Part shown: one piece after another, positions 12,111-24,570 of the stretch | Layout: each line of letters opens with the position of its first letter | Position numbering within the stretch: the first letter of the stretch is position 1 | Source: Siphonodentalium dalli | Lineage: Eukaryota > Mollusca > Scaphopoda > Gadilida > Siphonodentaliidae | NCBI GenBank assembly: GCA_032622095.1 | Contig: CP136067.1 | Coordinates: forward strand, 63,994,893-64,058,892 | Direction: 5' to 3' | Length of the DNA stretch: 64,000 nucleotides | Made by a program: the position numbers and the translations under genes | Notes under the pieces: generated by a model | Told to the model about the DNA's origin: nothing | Seen by the model: only the letters and a program-made list of their open reading frames with translations | The model's database searches: none

Positions 12111-12959
12111 CACCAACCTTTTCATTAGTGCAAAAGTTTCAACAATTCACACTTTATATAGTGATCATGTGAAAAATATTTACTTATCACATTGTGTCAA
12201 CAGGATTGGTGGAGGATGTTAATATTTTTAAGCAAATAAACCAAATGACCCTCATTTGCAGGTTAGGGGTGTGTTATCATAAACTATGCCAAGAACTATA
12301 AACATAATGGAAATATTTGAGTTATCAAATATGGTAGTATGGGGTTAATCTTACCCAAACAGAGAACAAAACTGGACCAGAGTCATCAATCACAGTTTGA
12401 CATAACATAAACAAAGCCTGCCAGCCACCACTGGTCAGGCTTAGCATGTAGTATCAAATGTCCATAGCAATAAATAACTCATTTCAATAACACACCTGCT
12501 CTGTGTGATATATTCTCTTCAAATTCACAGCAGCAAAGAGGTATTAATTACTTGAATTATAAAGGACAATAAATCTGTTAAAATACATCGAATCAAACCA
12601 ATATTCGAACTCGATCTGTATTTAGGGGTGATAAATTCATATACCATATTTGGTGTTGATCAGATGAAAAATGTTTTGAGTCATAGCAGCTTGGGTGAAT
12701 TCTAAGTAAACATAAGAGTGAAAAGGGTTAATTAAACAATACCAAAAACCATACAGATGAAGAACATGCTAAGAAAAACCTAGGTAAGAAATATGAGGCA
12801 GATCAGAAGAAATATGTTCAACTTATTGCATTGGATAGCATGTGTGTAAAGGGTTAATTATTTTCTAAACCGATCAAGGGGCGACAGGAAGACGGCCCAT
12901 CTGGGCCATGTCGCTCCTGCATAATATCATTTTTGTTTGTTTATTATCACCATTGTCAT
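12111..12959. other. Non-coding, one old tandem-unit fragment
   Basis: AT-rich. It contains one decayed unit (12,555-12,725) and a hairpin-rich segment at ~12,884-12,920 with GACGGCCCATCTGGGCC. No gene seen. Confidence 0.5.
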
Positions 12960-14094
12960 TAGTCCAAGTCTTTTTGTACTAAAACCAGCTAAGATATTGG
13001 GATGGCGATGCTGGTGTTTAGTCCAAGCCCGCTTGTATACCAATCCTATCACACGAGTTACGCCCACGATCTGTGGCGGGAATTTGTGGTGTATTTTACT
13101 CGATTTACCTAGCAAATCACTACATGATGCTATATACATCGGAAAGGCTTACATCTTATGGTGTATAATAATCTAACTTTAATGTTAAATTACACATAGA
13201 ATATTCCGGTTGATTGCCACAAACATCGATTTGTTTCTCTGTTTGTTTACGTTTTAACCGAAAGCCGAAGTGGTCCGAATAAGTTCGGCATAATCCGCTG
13301 TTTGTTCTGGGAATTCTACTTTCCGTTTCTATATATAGCGCGGGTTTTCCGAACAAAAATGGCGAAAACCGATCGCCCGAAAGTCCAGTTTTCTATGTGC
13401 TTTCAGAACAATTCCCGCACTAAAAACTTGATGACATAATGGAGGATCAGAACGGTAGTTTTGTTGACAATTTTCGCAAGCAACTTGTCAAAATTGGAGC
13501 AAATTAGAACTCTTGTGTCTGACTTGCCATGCGTGTGATGTGCATTTTGACATCTGTGTTGATAAAATAATCGGAGAACCGAATCACACAGTTTCGAAAT
13601 ATAGTTCTTCCGTTTTAGTGGGACTTTTCAAACTTAAGGTTCATTTATTTAGTGTATTACATTTATATCTCCAATGTTTAATTAATCTATTTATTATTTT
13701 ATTTATTGACACACATAATTACGATTACAATGGAGAATTCATCGTAATTTGCGTTGTTGTCCAAAATCTACGGAATATTTTCAACGGAAAATGCCGAACA
13801 CAGTTCGCGAGGTCAACCGAGTTCGCATACTTTTAAAAAATTGTAAACATTGAGGTAAATGTCTCTTTTCGCATTAAATTACCGTTTTAAATTCACAATA
13901 GCATGTCTTCTGCGGAAAATATCCGTTTATTGTCGCAATTGTGATATTTTATTTCATATAATTGTGGTTTTATTTGAGCGGGTCACTAACGCTTAAGCCG
14001 TGTCATAAGCGAGCATATAGGGCGGTCTTGGACTAAACACCAGCATCGCCATCCCAATATCTTAGCTGGTTTTAGTACAAGAAGACTTGGACTA
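12960..14094. mobile_element. Mutator-like (MULE) non-autonomous element
   Basis: Bounded by a perfect 9-bp direct repeat CATTGTCAT (12,951-12,959 and 14,095-14,103). The inverted repeats extend about 85 bp, starting TAGTCCAAGTCTTTTTGTAC on the left and the complement of TAGTCCAAGTCTTCTTGTAC on the right. Each TIR contains AGTCCAAG twice, at its start and ~65 bp in. A 9-bp duplication with long TIRs is typical of MULEs. The interior (1.1 kb) encodes nothing recognisable; the 107-codon open frame at 13,513-13,836 has no family signal. It would need a transposase from elsewhere. Whether the relic at 70-453 belongs to the same lineage is unknown. Confidence 0.85.
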
Positions 14095-14254
14095 CATTGT
14101 CATAAGCTTGTAAATATTATACAAATAAACAATCATCATCATCATCAACCAATCAATACCAAAAACTATACAGGTGAGGGGTGTGTCATCATAAACCTAC
14201 ATATCAAATATGAACACCATCGGACAAAAAATACTTCAGTTATAGCATCACAAC

Positions 14255-14820
14255 TCCTTTAAAATAAATCGGATCAAACCCATATTCGAACTTGATCTGT
14301 ATATTGGGCTATTGAAACTCACATACCAAATTTGGTTCCAATCAGATGTTTGAGTTATGGCAGAATGCGTGAATTCTAAGTCGAAAAAGGGCCATAACTC
14401 TGTAACAAAAACTCAGATCAAACCCAAATTTGAACTCGATCTGTATTTTGGGCTGAGAAACCCATATACAAAATTTGGTTCTGATTGGATAGAAAATGTT
14501 TTGAGTTATCGCATTACACGTGAAGTGTCTCCGGACGGACAGAAGGTCGGACGAACGACGAGTGGCCAATCTGGACGTTGACACTATGTGTACCATACTA
14601 TGGTATGGGTACACATAAAAAGTGCTGTAACTCATATTAAAATAACTGGACAGAACCCATTTCGAACTTGGCCTGTATCTTTAGCTGGGAAATACACATA
14701 CCAACTTTGGTTCAGATCAAATAATCCAAACTGGAGTTATCGATCGGAAACCAAAAATGTTAACGGACGGACGGACAGACTGATTACATAATACGACCTT
14801 TTTCCAAAAAGGGCGTATAA
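14255..14820 (+). mobile_element. Tandem-unit, hairpin-ended element (pearl/Helitron-like)
   Basis: Two ~130-bp units (GGATCAAACCC, GATCTGTAT, ACCAAATTTGGTTC, GTTTGAGTTA) lead into a CGGAC/GACGA microsatellite (~14,530-14,565). Then comes the hairpin TGTGTACCATA/TATGGTATGGGTACACA (14,587-14,616) and an A-rich end. A second, shorter element follows directly with its own CGGAC microsatellite and a different hairpin, ACGACCTTTTTCC/AAAAAGGGCGT (14,790-14,815), again followed by AAAAA. Tandem core, tetranucleotide microsatellite and short right flank match the published layout of bivalve pearl elements; kinship to Helitrons is inference. Confidence 0.7.
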
Positions 14821-16095
14821 AAATCTATACAAGTGAAGGGGATATAATAGGAGAATGATTGCATGAAAAATATACAAAAGCATAAAATTGATGACCAGGG
14901 TTAACAATTTTAACTCTATAAAATTAGGGGACTGTACCAGGTATGTCACTTGAACACTGTATTGATAGGCTAAACCAGAGAGCAATTCATTTTGCAAAAT
15001 TAGTACGCATCCCGTTTTATTTTTGTGCCACCTGGAAAAATTCCATGTACAAATATGCAAAATCATCTTCCATTTTCTATTAGTTGCAGTCATTAATTTA
15101 ATTAAATGAGTCATTAGCATAATTAAGTTAATTAACTGTGTAAATCATGAACCAAAAACGGGAATTTCATTGCAAAATAACGGACTACCGCCGTAGTACC
15201 AGTACCTCGAAAATAGGGAACATGAAACAAGAACAAAACGAAGTCTTTTAGGCTTATGGTTCATGATTGGGCCTATATACGTTTATTAACTCAATGTGTT
15301 ATGTGAAGGGGTAATGGTTAATAGAATTTAAATGAGTTTGGACATAGATTTTCTCAACATTCTGTAGTTATAGGTAGGCGTTCTGTAGTTATAGGTAGGC
15401 ATTAAAGGTACCCGGCCTGGCTGAGATTTTCTTGCTGGTCTCAATTTTTTTTCCAGAAGTCTGCAATAACATGTCCGTGTGTTAATATCTATTGTTTTCC
15501 CAATACCAACATCAGAACTAAACACCCATGGCATCGCAAACACAACTGACGCATGTGAAGGCCGGCGTATGAAATCGCGCATTCTAGATATAAATATAAG
15601 GCAACCCGGTTGACCATACTATGCCGCGAATGGCATGGCTTAAATTAAACTATACCCTGACAAATCACTTCGGAAATCCCCCTATCTTTTTATTGTGCTG
15701 TGTATTTTACAATGTATTTTACCGGTAGCTCCCTTGAATTCTTTCGGGAATTGGGGACAAACTAGGCTTGAAAGACAACTCTGTTCGCGACAAAATCAAG
15801 CAGCGAAAAGCACATGCGTTTTGGCAGGAAAATGACAGTCCGTATTCCGTAATCAGCTCTGGGAATTAACGTCGGCAATGCGATTGCCGAGGTAAAAGCC
15901 GAAATCAGGTAAAAGCCGAAATAGCCATCACCATTGACCAGAATAAAGCAGTATCCAATATAAAATGCATAGGCATACTGGGGTATTCACAGAAACCAGA
16001 GCTTAACCCATTTTAAACAAGCAGTCGCAGACAGCGGTATCCCCCGCCGAATTGTGCAGTTGGGGAAGTGCATTCTCAATAATGTTACATTCTCA
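14821..16095. other. Non-coding stretch
   Basis: No exon or mobile-element ends recognised. Near 15,360-15,400 there is a duplicated TTCTGTAGTTATAGGTAGGC. Open frames here are short and of unknown meaning. Confidence 0.5.
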
Positions 16096-16125
16096 GTATG
16101 CGCTAAACAAGAGGTGGGATTTTGT

Positions 16126-16482
16126 CAAAAAGCCTGGCTTGCGAACTCATTTTAGGTACTGGTCATGGGAACTCATATACCAAATATCTTTTAAATCCAT
16201 TGAGATTTGTGGAAATGAGCCCTGGGATGTCGTCTATTTGCTATTTGGTGAATTCGACAAAAATAATAAACAAAGTCCAATAACTCCGGAAAAAATATCT
16301 GGCCAGACCAAGCTTGCGAACTCATTCTAGGTAATGGTCAGGTGAACTCATATACCAAATATCTTTGAATTCCATTGAGATTTGTGGAAATGAGCCCTGG
16401 GACGTCGTCTATTTGCTATTTGGTAAATTCGACAAAAATAATAAACAAAGTCCAATAACTCCGGTAAAAATATCTGGCCTGA
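16126..16482 (+). repeat. Two tandem copies of a ~175-bp unit
   Basis: CCATTGAGATTTGTGGAAAT occurs at 16,197 and 16,372, and the surrounding ~175 bp are ~95% alike, including CCTGGGATGTCGTCTATTTG. The block directly abuts the inner end of the right arm of the large inverted repeat. Confidence 0.9.
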
Positions 16483-18293
16483 TCACATTGGTAGGCCTAT
16501 CTTTATTGGCTTGTCAAAGTTACCCAAGTGTGTCAGTGTATGACCTGCTTATACTGAGATTTGTACTCAATTTCAACCCATGCCGTTTCTGACGGAATTA
16601 TTAATTGAAGGTCACATTAATTTTCGCAGTTGAATTTACACAACATGTCCAGAAAAACAGTGGTCGGATTAATTTGAATGGACATGTCTTCCAACGCAAA
16701 TCGCCTGAGTAAACGTTACAGTTGCAAATATAGTTGGGTGTGACTTATTAATGCAGTATTGGGAACAATACGTATTTATCTGGCTGAAGATACATAATAG
16801 AATGTTGGTCTATTTTTCAATTTAAAAAAAATCAAGTGTAGCCGTATTAAAGAAAACAACATTCATTTACAGTACTTATAACTAGTAGCCCATATATGCA
16901 CGTGTACACTTGTAAGTTAAATATGACTGCTTCGCGTATAACCTTTGTACTGGAGATTTGTATAGAAATTTCCTGCGCTCTTTAGTTTTTACCATCCATC
17001 AGGATTCATGAAAACACTACGGAACGCTCTTTATTAAATTGTTAGGAGTAAAGCCGAATTAAAGCCGGGACCCAATGTATCTAAAATGCAATATGCAAAA
17101 AGTGTTTCGGAAGATAAAAAATATGTCATTCTATGGCGATAACTAGATTCGAAAATTGGCAGTATTATATGCTATTACGACTGTATTAGGTACCCCTACT
17201 TGCGAAAAGGTGGGGGGGGGTCCACAATAGGCAACACATATCATATACTTTAAAGGTACTCAATCCGACCAGAGGGTCCACATCTCAACAGATTCCAACA
17301 ACAACAATCCGATCAGAGGGTCCTATATAACTATTTCTTTGGCTTTGGTGGTAAAAAATATTTGATTCGAGTCGAGGAACCCATCAAACAAAGCTCAGAG
17401 TTATTAGATATTGATTTTTGAAAATTCTTATGTTCTCGAGATGAGTACTAATAATTGCCGTCAATTTTGTTTCCTGCTCGAGATTTGTACACCAAAACTC
17501 TATTCAAACAGACAAGGATGGATAACTCTAAAACCAAGTGGTAATAATAACGCAATTTTGACCGAGATCTGGGCCAGAAAGTATTCCCGATAATGAAAAA
17601 TAATAGATTTCTAAAATCGATATCTAACAAATCTGAGCTTTGATGTGTGACTTTCTCGACTCGAATCAAATATTTTTGACCCCCGAAGCCCTTGAAATAG
17701 TAATTGAGAGGAGTTTTATCGGATTGAGTACCTTTAAGTGAAATATAAAGGATGCAGTCACACCTCATCGCATATTCTGGTCTCGTTAGCTAACGAAAAC
17801 GGAATCCACAAAAGACATGCACTTTGCATGGGCAGAGCTCGATTTAACCAATCAGTGGTAACTCCATTCAGACTGGGATAGAGAACAACACCTGAAATAC
17901 TATGATTGACGTCGGTGTTTGTTTGTTGTCTAACCAATCACAATGCGACTATTAATGAAAGAAGTCAGTACACGCATTGCACGGACTTCAACGGGGAGGA
18001 CAGTGTTGACATTGCAAACAGTGTCAAACTGACATCATTGCTATAATTAACTAGGTCAGCCGTGAACGTTTTCAGTGTCATGGAACTTGTTATACATGGA
18101 GCGATAATTGCGCACTCTCGTGTCAAATATATCTGAGTACATGTCAGGAGGTTTATATAGGGTACCGGTACTCACTCCCTGCATGCCATATACATGATTC
18201 GTGCTTGTGAATTAAAACAGGTTTTGACTATATGGCTGTGGCAATGACTGCTTGATGGAGCCATACCAAGAATCGTCAAGGAAAAGTGTTTTA
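16483..18293 (-). repeat. Right arm of the ~1.3-kb inverted repeat pair
   Basis: Reverse-complement partner of 1,153-2,482. It is longer because a 480-bp TTAA element (17,254-17,733) sits inside, and because ~17,925-18,000 differs from its partner. Confidence 0.85.
17254..17733. mobile_element. 480-bp foldback element inserted at TTAA
   Basis: Termini AGGTACTCAATCCGA and its complement, flanked by TTAA (17,250-17,253 and 17,734-17,737). The paralogous arm has a single TTAA at 1,715-1,718 with matching flanks, so the insertion and duplication are directly seen. The arms stay complementary for over 150 bp, including AATATTTGATTCGAGTCGA. It is non-autonomous and of piggyBac or Kolobok type by target site. 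Confidence 0.9.
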
Positions 18294-18399
18294 ATTGCTG
18301 TATCGTTTTTATTAAGTTAATAAACACTGCAAACCTAATAAATAAACGAACCCAATAGCAATAGACCTATATACTCTAGTATGCGGTGATGTTTACGAT

Positions 18400-18711
18400 T
18401 TTACCGGCCCGACACCCATGAATATATTCCGCAAATTTTCCGGAACGAGGTCCGCATGCATTCAAATTCCGATAACGTTGGGGTGAATTCCGCAATTATT
18501 TCCGCAAATTCCAAAAGAGGAAACTAAAATGCCGAAAACGTCGGACGTATTCCGAAAAAAATCCGCAAACATCGTCTTCCTTTCCGCAAACCTTAGCGCT
18601 ATTTTCCGAAAGAAGGAACGTAATTACCGTAGTTTTCCGCAAAGTGTTCATAACGTCATTTGTTTTCGGAAAATACTTTCGGAATTCCGCAAAGACTTTT
18701 GAGACGCTCCC
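18400..18711. mobile_element. Harbinger-like right end, word TTTCCGCAAA
   Basis: A dense array of TTCCGCAAA/TTTGCGGAA words ends at CTTTTGAGACGCTCCC, followed by TAA (18,712-18,714). It is the same family as the end at 5,903. No matching left terminus was found. Confidence 0.6.
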
Positions 18712-18714
18712 TAA

Positions 18715-19881
18715 GCGACGCAAAGCAAACTTGCTCACGAAGTCACTTAAATTAATCGTGCAATTTGTTGGGACCTTCACATGTATAGGGCCTACAGTGA
18801 AGTACATTATTAAAGAATACGTAGGCCTATTGGCTATGAGATATATATGATCATTTATTCCCCGTGTTATTTGTTCGACTTCATAAGGGTCCCTGTCAAA
18901 ACTTCCAAGTTCCCAGATTTTGTATTCTGGAGTATGGAATATCTACGGACGTTAGCCGTAGAGATTCGTACATATATTTATATCGATGTTTTAAAACAGA
19001 AAAATCCCAAATAATTATTAGTTAGAAAATCAAATAAAGAAAATTAATTCCAACAACAAATTTTATGCTCTCGGGCATTAAATTTCCAACTTCGGAACAT
19101 TTTGAAAGAACTTTACCATGGCTACACCCCCCAGCCAACTTCACTGTCAGCAGCTAGGTCCCTGGTAATCCTAAAATGACGTGCCGGTTTGTGACATTCC
19201 AACCCACAATGAGTGGGTGCAAATGAAATTTCATGGACTTGGGCATTTGGTTCAAAGGAGAAATCACTTATTTTGTCTCACTTCTGACTCACTAGCGGTC
19301 GGTATCATTGGGAGCACGTATGAAGAATTGTATTGTTTACGATACCACAATCACTGGGTTTACAGTATTCTCAGAAACCGACGATGTGGCAAAATAAAGC
19401 ACTACTGTAAACCCCACGTTTTGCGTACATTTTAAACCCACGTTTGATATAGAATGGCAGATTGCAAATGTTAGATGATCCACGCGACACAGAATGTATA
19501 CTATAAACCGGTGTGGTGGGGAATAACTTACTGGGTCTTTATTCTTCTATTGATGATGGTTTGCATATTAAACGGTGACCGTTGATCCAAATGAGGACAT
19601 GTTACCTAATCGCAAAAAACACTTGTATGAAATAAACATTTGCATTGTTTACGGCACCACTCAGCACTGGTTTACGGTACCGTCTAATTTTATTATAATT
19701 CGACGAAGTAACAAATTAAGGGAGAGGTCAAGTGACCAATACTGAATTGGCAAATCTCCGCAGCTAAATCGTTGCAAACATTTCTGGGTGTGACTGTGTG
19801 CTTCATATTTTACTTTTGCCTTATACTATAAATTTGGTCTGGGGAGGGGGGGGGGGGAACATTTATTTGGGACTTAATTTA
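18715..19881. other. Non-coding stretch with a shared 50-bp motif
   Basis: No gene recognised. ACTGGGTTTACAGTATTCTC at ~19,346-19,365 is shared with ~58,750 and (inverted) ~32,595. A G run lies at ~19,843-19,858. Confidence 0.5.
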
Positions 19882-21559
19882 GGGACCGTAGCGAAATGCA
19901 AAAACCGATACCGACCGATAACCGACCGATAGCCGATGTACATCGGTTAAATCATCGACCGACGTGAAAAACGACCGATGGCGTACATCATTTGACCGAT
20001 GGCGTACATCGGTCGACCGATGGCGAAGTTCAAAATAACCGATGGTTGACCGATGGACTTAAATTACGACGCCATAACGTCATGTTTGTAAGCCAGTGCT
20101 ATGACTGTCGCTCTTCGCATCCAGATAAACGTACAGGTAATAATCCGTCACCAGCTACCAGCATAGACCATTTTACAGATAACCATTTTGACTGTTGCAT
20201 TGTGGGCCAGAAAGTATCCAAACAAAGCCATGTGCTTTACGGCCGCATGCATTTACTATGGGGGATTTAGGGTGGGTCTATAAAACTAATTATAACTTTG
20301 GTATCTGTCATAGTTTACGCGACAAATTTTTAACATATATAAGGGACATGTACCCCTTCTAGAATGTTCAAAAACATTTCCAGTTGCTTGTCGTATTTTA
20401 ATTGATTTTATGCGATGAAATAATACGAAAATTCAGAAAATTGCACTAATCTCTCAATATTTTGCGGTTTTAGTAAACACCTGATAAAAGTCGTTCTATT
20501 GGGAATTTTTAAACCAAATTTGCAGACAATATAGAGTAAACACAGTACTATCGGAATATCGTCAAGGAGTTCTGTGCATTTGGTATTAATTAACCCTCAG
20601 ACTGCCGAAGCTGCCGTCAATAAATTCGCTTTTTCGTGTTCGACGAAAATGAAACTTGTCTGTTTAAAGGTCCCATTTTCGTGTCGAATGGTGATAGAAT
20701 CTCCATTTGTCAAGTTCATGGATAAATTACATCACACTTTAATAATCGGCTTATGTCCGCGGCCATAAACCTGTGTTTTTATAACAATTTATTGGAGACA
20801 AACTGTTGCGCGCATACATAGCAGACGGCGCTTATCAGTTGAAGTTAATAATCGTGAAGCCTGTGTAACAAATGTTCAAATACAACAGAAAAAAACTACG
20901 TAAAATAAATAGCGTGACCAATGAGCATTCACAAAACAATATACATCAGTTTTGAAAACGATTATAAATGAAAAAGCTCTTTATCGTGTACCGGCGCTTT
21001 TGCGCAAGAAGGTTTTTAATATTCTCAATATTTTGCGGTTTTAGTAAACGCCTGATAAAAGTCGTTCTATTGGGAACTTTTACACCAATTTTTTAGAGAA
21101 TATAGAGTAAACGCAGTACTATCGGAATATCGTAAAGGAGTTCCGTGCATTTGGGATTAATTACCCCTCAGACTGCCGAAGCTGCTGTCAATAAATTCTC
21201 TCTTCGCACATCTTGCTTCGCATGCGTTTCACGAAAATGAAACTGTTTTATGAAAAACTTCATGTTTTAACTGACAACTGAAGCATGTGAGAGGGCGAGG
21301 TGATACTCATTCATGTCTATTGTGACATTTGAACCTAATCCATATGCTATGGTATCTTCAAAAGTTGTCTGAAAATGCCGCCACTGCATGCCTGCTATAT
21401 ATGCGGCTTGGTTTGGAGAACAAAATCACCGGGGTGAAGGAGAATTAGATTTCTCGATTTTTTCGACCATCCCGGGCGCTTCGCACCCTTCTACTCTCAT
21501 TCAACAAAATCACTTCGCTTCGTGCCCATCTACTACCCTTACAAAATCATAAATTGAAT

Positions 21560-21618
21560 ATGCCTTCAAATTGCTGTGCAGTTTTCGGTTGCAATAATGA
21601 CCGACGTAACCCAGAAAC
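21560..21618 (+). CDS. THAP zinc-finger first exon (partial)
   Basis: ATG at 21,560 opens MPSNCCAVFGCNNDRRNPE, followed by a phase-2 donor, AC|GTGAGT. M-P-x-x-C-C-A-x-x-G-C-x-N is the signature of the THAP C2CH finger's N-terminus (C-x4-C here); the rest of the domain, with its C-x2-H, should lie on a later exon. THAP domains bind DNA and occur at the N-terminus of P-element and Kolobok transposases. I could not find the next exon in the remaining ~830 bp of the unique centre, so the copy is probably a deleted derivative. Confidence 0.65.
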
Positions 21619-21658
21619 GTGAGTATTATTTAATTTGATATGAATATTCGTACATGTA

Positions 21659-22105
21659 CTATAAGTTTATTGATTTCCTACAAAAAACTTTCAAGTTTAG
21701 AGTAATTCGGAAGGTCATTTTATACCATATAAAACGGAACCAATAAAGAGCGTTTCTGTTATCATTACATGACCGCAAATATGTCGTTTTCAATCTACAT
21801 CGATGTGTTAAGATGGAGATGCACGTTTTGCATAAATACAGCAAAATGTGGCAAGAGATTTCAACAAAGTATTTCTTTGGATCTATCTGGCGAAAAATCT
21901 TGAATTTCACATCTTCGTTGTATGTAGAATCTGAGCATTTATTAAGAGACAACAAAAACTCCAGGCATAACAACTTCGCTTTTTGGGTATTAACCGTTTT
22001 CTGTTGATCATCTGCCGACTGAATAACTGGAAATTTCTGTTTGTGTGCCAACTCGGCTAGCTGCACTTTCTCATCTTTTTTTTCGTCTAGTTGATGGAAC
22101 ACCAC
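21659..22105 (-). other. 148-codon open frame, unidentified
   Basis: One of the longest unbroken frames in the window, in the unique centre of the THAP element but antisense to the THAP exon. The first ~45 residues are Lys/Gln-rich (VQLAELAHKQKFPV); no family was recognised. No ATG starts it (GTG at the tabulated start). It could be chance, or a remnant of element coding sequence. Confidence 0.2.
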
Positions 22106-23637
22106 GGTCGTTTAGGAAGGTTTTTAGTTCGCTGTCTGTACATCAACTGGCCATGCTTCTATTTTATATACCCCATAAAACTTCCGTTAGATGTTCTCAC
22201 TTGTGTTTCAACAATTTACCGAAAGTGACGACGTGTCATGTATACTAAACATGTGTGATATACGGGATGAATTTGGCAAAGTATGACTTGTGTTCACTGC
22301 GTGCTCACCAAAGAATCACAATAGACTGTATTAAACAACACCTGTGATGTTTTACTTCAACTTTCAAAAGAGGAAGTTTGAACACATTTTGTATTGTTTG
22401 TTTTTTTTAGCCTAGAACAAAATCCAATGATTGCGTCCATTAAAAACCTACTTGCGCAAAAGCGCCGGTAAACGATAAAGAGCGTTTTCATTTATAATCA
22501 TTTTTACTCGTTTTCAAAACTGATGTATATTGTTTTGTGAATGCTCATTGGTCACGCTATTTATTTTACGTATTTTTTTTCCGTTGTATTTGAACATTTG
22601 TTACACAGGCTTCACGATTATTAACTTCAACTGATAAGCGCGCAACAGTTTGTCTCCAATAAATTGTTATAAAAACACAGGTTTATGGCCGTGGACATAA
22701 GCCGATTAAGTGTGATGTAATTTATCCATGAACTTGACAAATGGAGATTCTATCACCATTCGACACGAAAATGGGACCTTTAAACAGACAAGTTTCATTT
22801 TTGTCGAACACGAAAAAGCGAATTTATTGACGGCAGCTTCGGCAGTCTGAGGGTTAATTAATACCAAATGCACAGAACTCCTTGACGATATTCCGATAGT
22901 ACTGTGTTTACTCTATATTGTCTGCAAATTTGGTTTAAAAATTCCCAAATAGAACGACTTTTATCAGGTGTTTACTAAAACCGCAAAATATTGAGAAATT
23001 AGTGCAATTTTCTGAATTTTCGCATTATTTCATCGCATAAAATCAATTAAAATTTGACAAGCATCTGGAAATGTTTTTTAACATTCAAGAAGGGGTACAT
23101 GTCCCTGATATGTGTTTAAAATTTCTCGCGTAAACTATGACAGATACCAAAGTTATAATTAGTTTTATAGACCCACCCTAAATTCCCCATAGTAAATGCA
23201 TGCGGCCGTAAAGCACGTGGCTTTGTTTGGATACTTTCTGGCCCACAATGCATCATTCTCGCTATCTGTAAAATGGTCTATTCGAATGCATGTGTCCACG
23301 AAGGAAATGGAGCAACTAGGCGGGAGATAACTCGCCCCGACGGTGATTTTGTGTTTGGGACGACTTGTCTCATGTGGACGGTCATATAATAATTCTTGGT
23401 TGGGATAGGTATGGGTTATTTTATTCGTATTTATAAAAAAAATCATATTGAATTCGATCTTGACTTTCATTATCACTTCAATTAATCCTTGTGTGCGGGA
23501 ATTACAAGGACTTCCTTGACGAGACGGCGCACGTGCATGGAAAAATGTTTTGCAAACACAATCATAACTGTCCGCTAAATTCAGTGTTCTTATGACAAAA
23601 CATTGTATAAACACAATTAATTGTCCTCTAAATTAGT

Positions 23638-23830
23638 CTTAAAGTGATTTGAAACACTCCGACAGGGTGATAAAATAGAAATGGAGAATAGTCTAGCTCA
23701 AAGTAGTAATTTTTACAAATGTATCCAAATTGACAACAAAAGCCGTCATTCTTATCTATTAATTAAATACAGTGACGTTCGATAGTGAAATAAATTTATC
23801 TCAGATAGAATTAAACTGTTGTGTCCCAAA
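23638..23830 (+). repeat. Dispersed ~190-bp repeat, copy 1
   Basis: Direct copy of 37,957-38,150. Shared blocks are GAAACACTCCG, AGTAGTAATTTTTAC and TCCAAATTGACAACA. Non-coding. Confidence 0.75.
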
Positions 23831-24570
23831 CGGCAAGTGCACTGCGGCCGAACACGGGAATAGATTTCTGGTTTGTATCGTCTTTTTTTCGAGTTTAAAA
23901 CAAGTATTTTATAGTAGAAATATACGAAGGTTAGTATTTTTAATTAAAGGAAATTTAAATTCGTACATAACATCGGCTTTGTGGTCATTATGATGAATCA
24001 CATTTATATTTAACCCCACTGTTTCAACGATCTAACTATTTTAATGGGACTTTGTTGTCAAAACATAAAAATACCGATGCATCGTTCCCACGCGCATGCC
24101 ATCACGTCGACATAAACCTGTCAATAATCCCGGATTATTTAGTGAGATTTTATTCTCTGCTTTAATTGGTTGGCTGTGGGAGGAGCTTACCGATATTTTG
24201 TGCTAATGTGGTATACTTTGACAGCATAACCGAGAATTAGTAAATTAAATTATTCCCATGTTTTATTCGAGTTGCTATTATATGGACAAATGAGCATATT
24301 AAATACAACTGTAATATTCTCAATCCATATGTGGCATATCTATTGCCCAGTGAAAGTTAACTACGAGCGCCCGAAACTGGAAATGTGCGACATTTTACGA
24401 TGTCAGCAATTTATCTGATCTTCGATTTTGAATTTTAATTTAGCACAATTCTAATCATCCATATCCGGTCTATTGCAAATCCACATAAACAAACCATGTG
24501 GACGCTTTATTCAATTGGTGTATAAACCATGCATCATTTTATTTTGTTATATATATCCATAAAGTATTGT

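Larger units (their letters stand above)
20163..23281 (+). mobile_element. 3.1-kb element with ~840-bp inverted arms and a THAP exon
   Basis: 20,163-21,010 and 22,448-23,281 are inverted copies at roughly 90-95% identity by eye. Both ends read ATAGACCATTTTACAGATA inward. Inside the left arm, a ~180-bp stretch (20,452-20,632) is repeated in direct orientation at 21,023-21,203. The centre carries a THAP-domain first exon (21,560-21,618). THAP-bearing DNA transposons include P and Kolobok types. No target duplication was evident, so the exact ends are uncertain. A third, solitary outer end lies at 32,011-32,293. Confidence 0.75.

Noticed and set aside
23165-23614. 149-codon minus-strand open frame
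   Set aside because: Its C-terminal third overlaps the outer inverted arm of the THAP element and the rest shows no family motif or splice structure; treated as chance.
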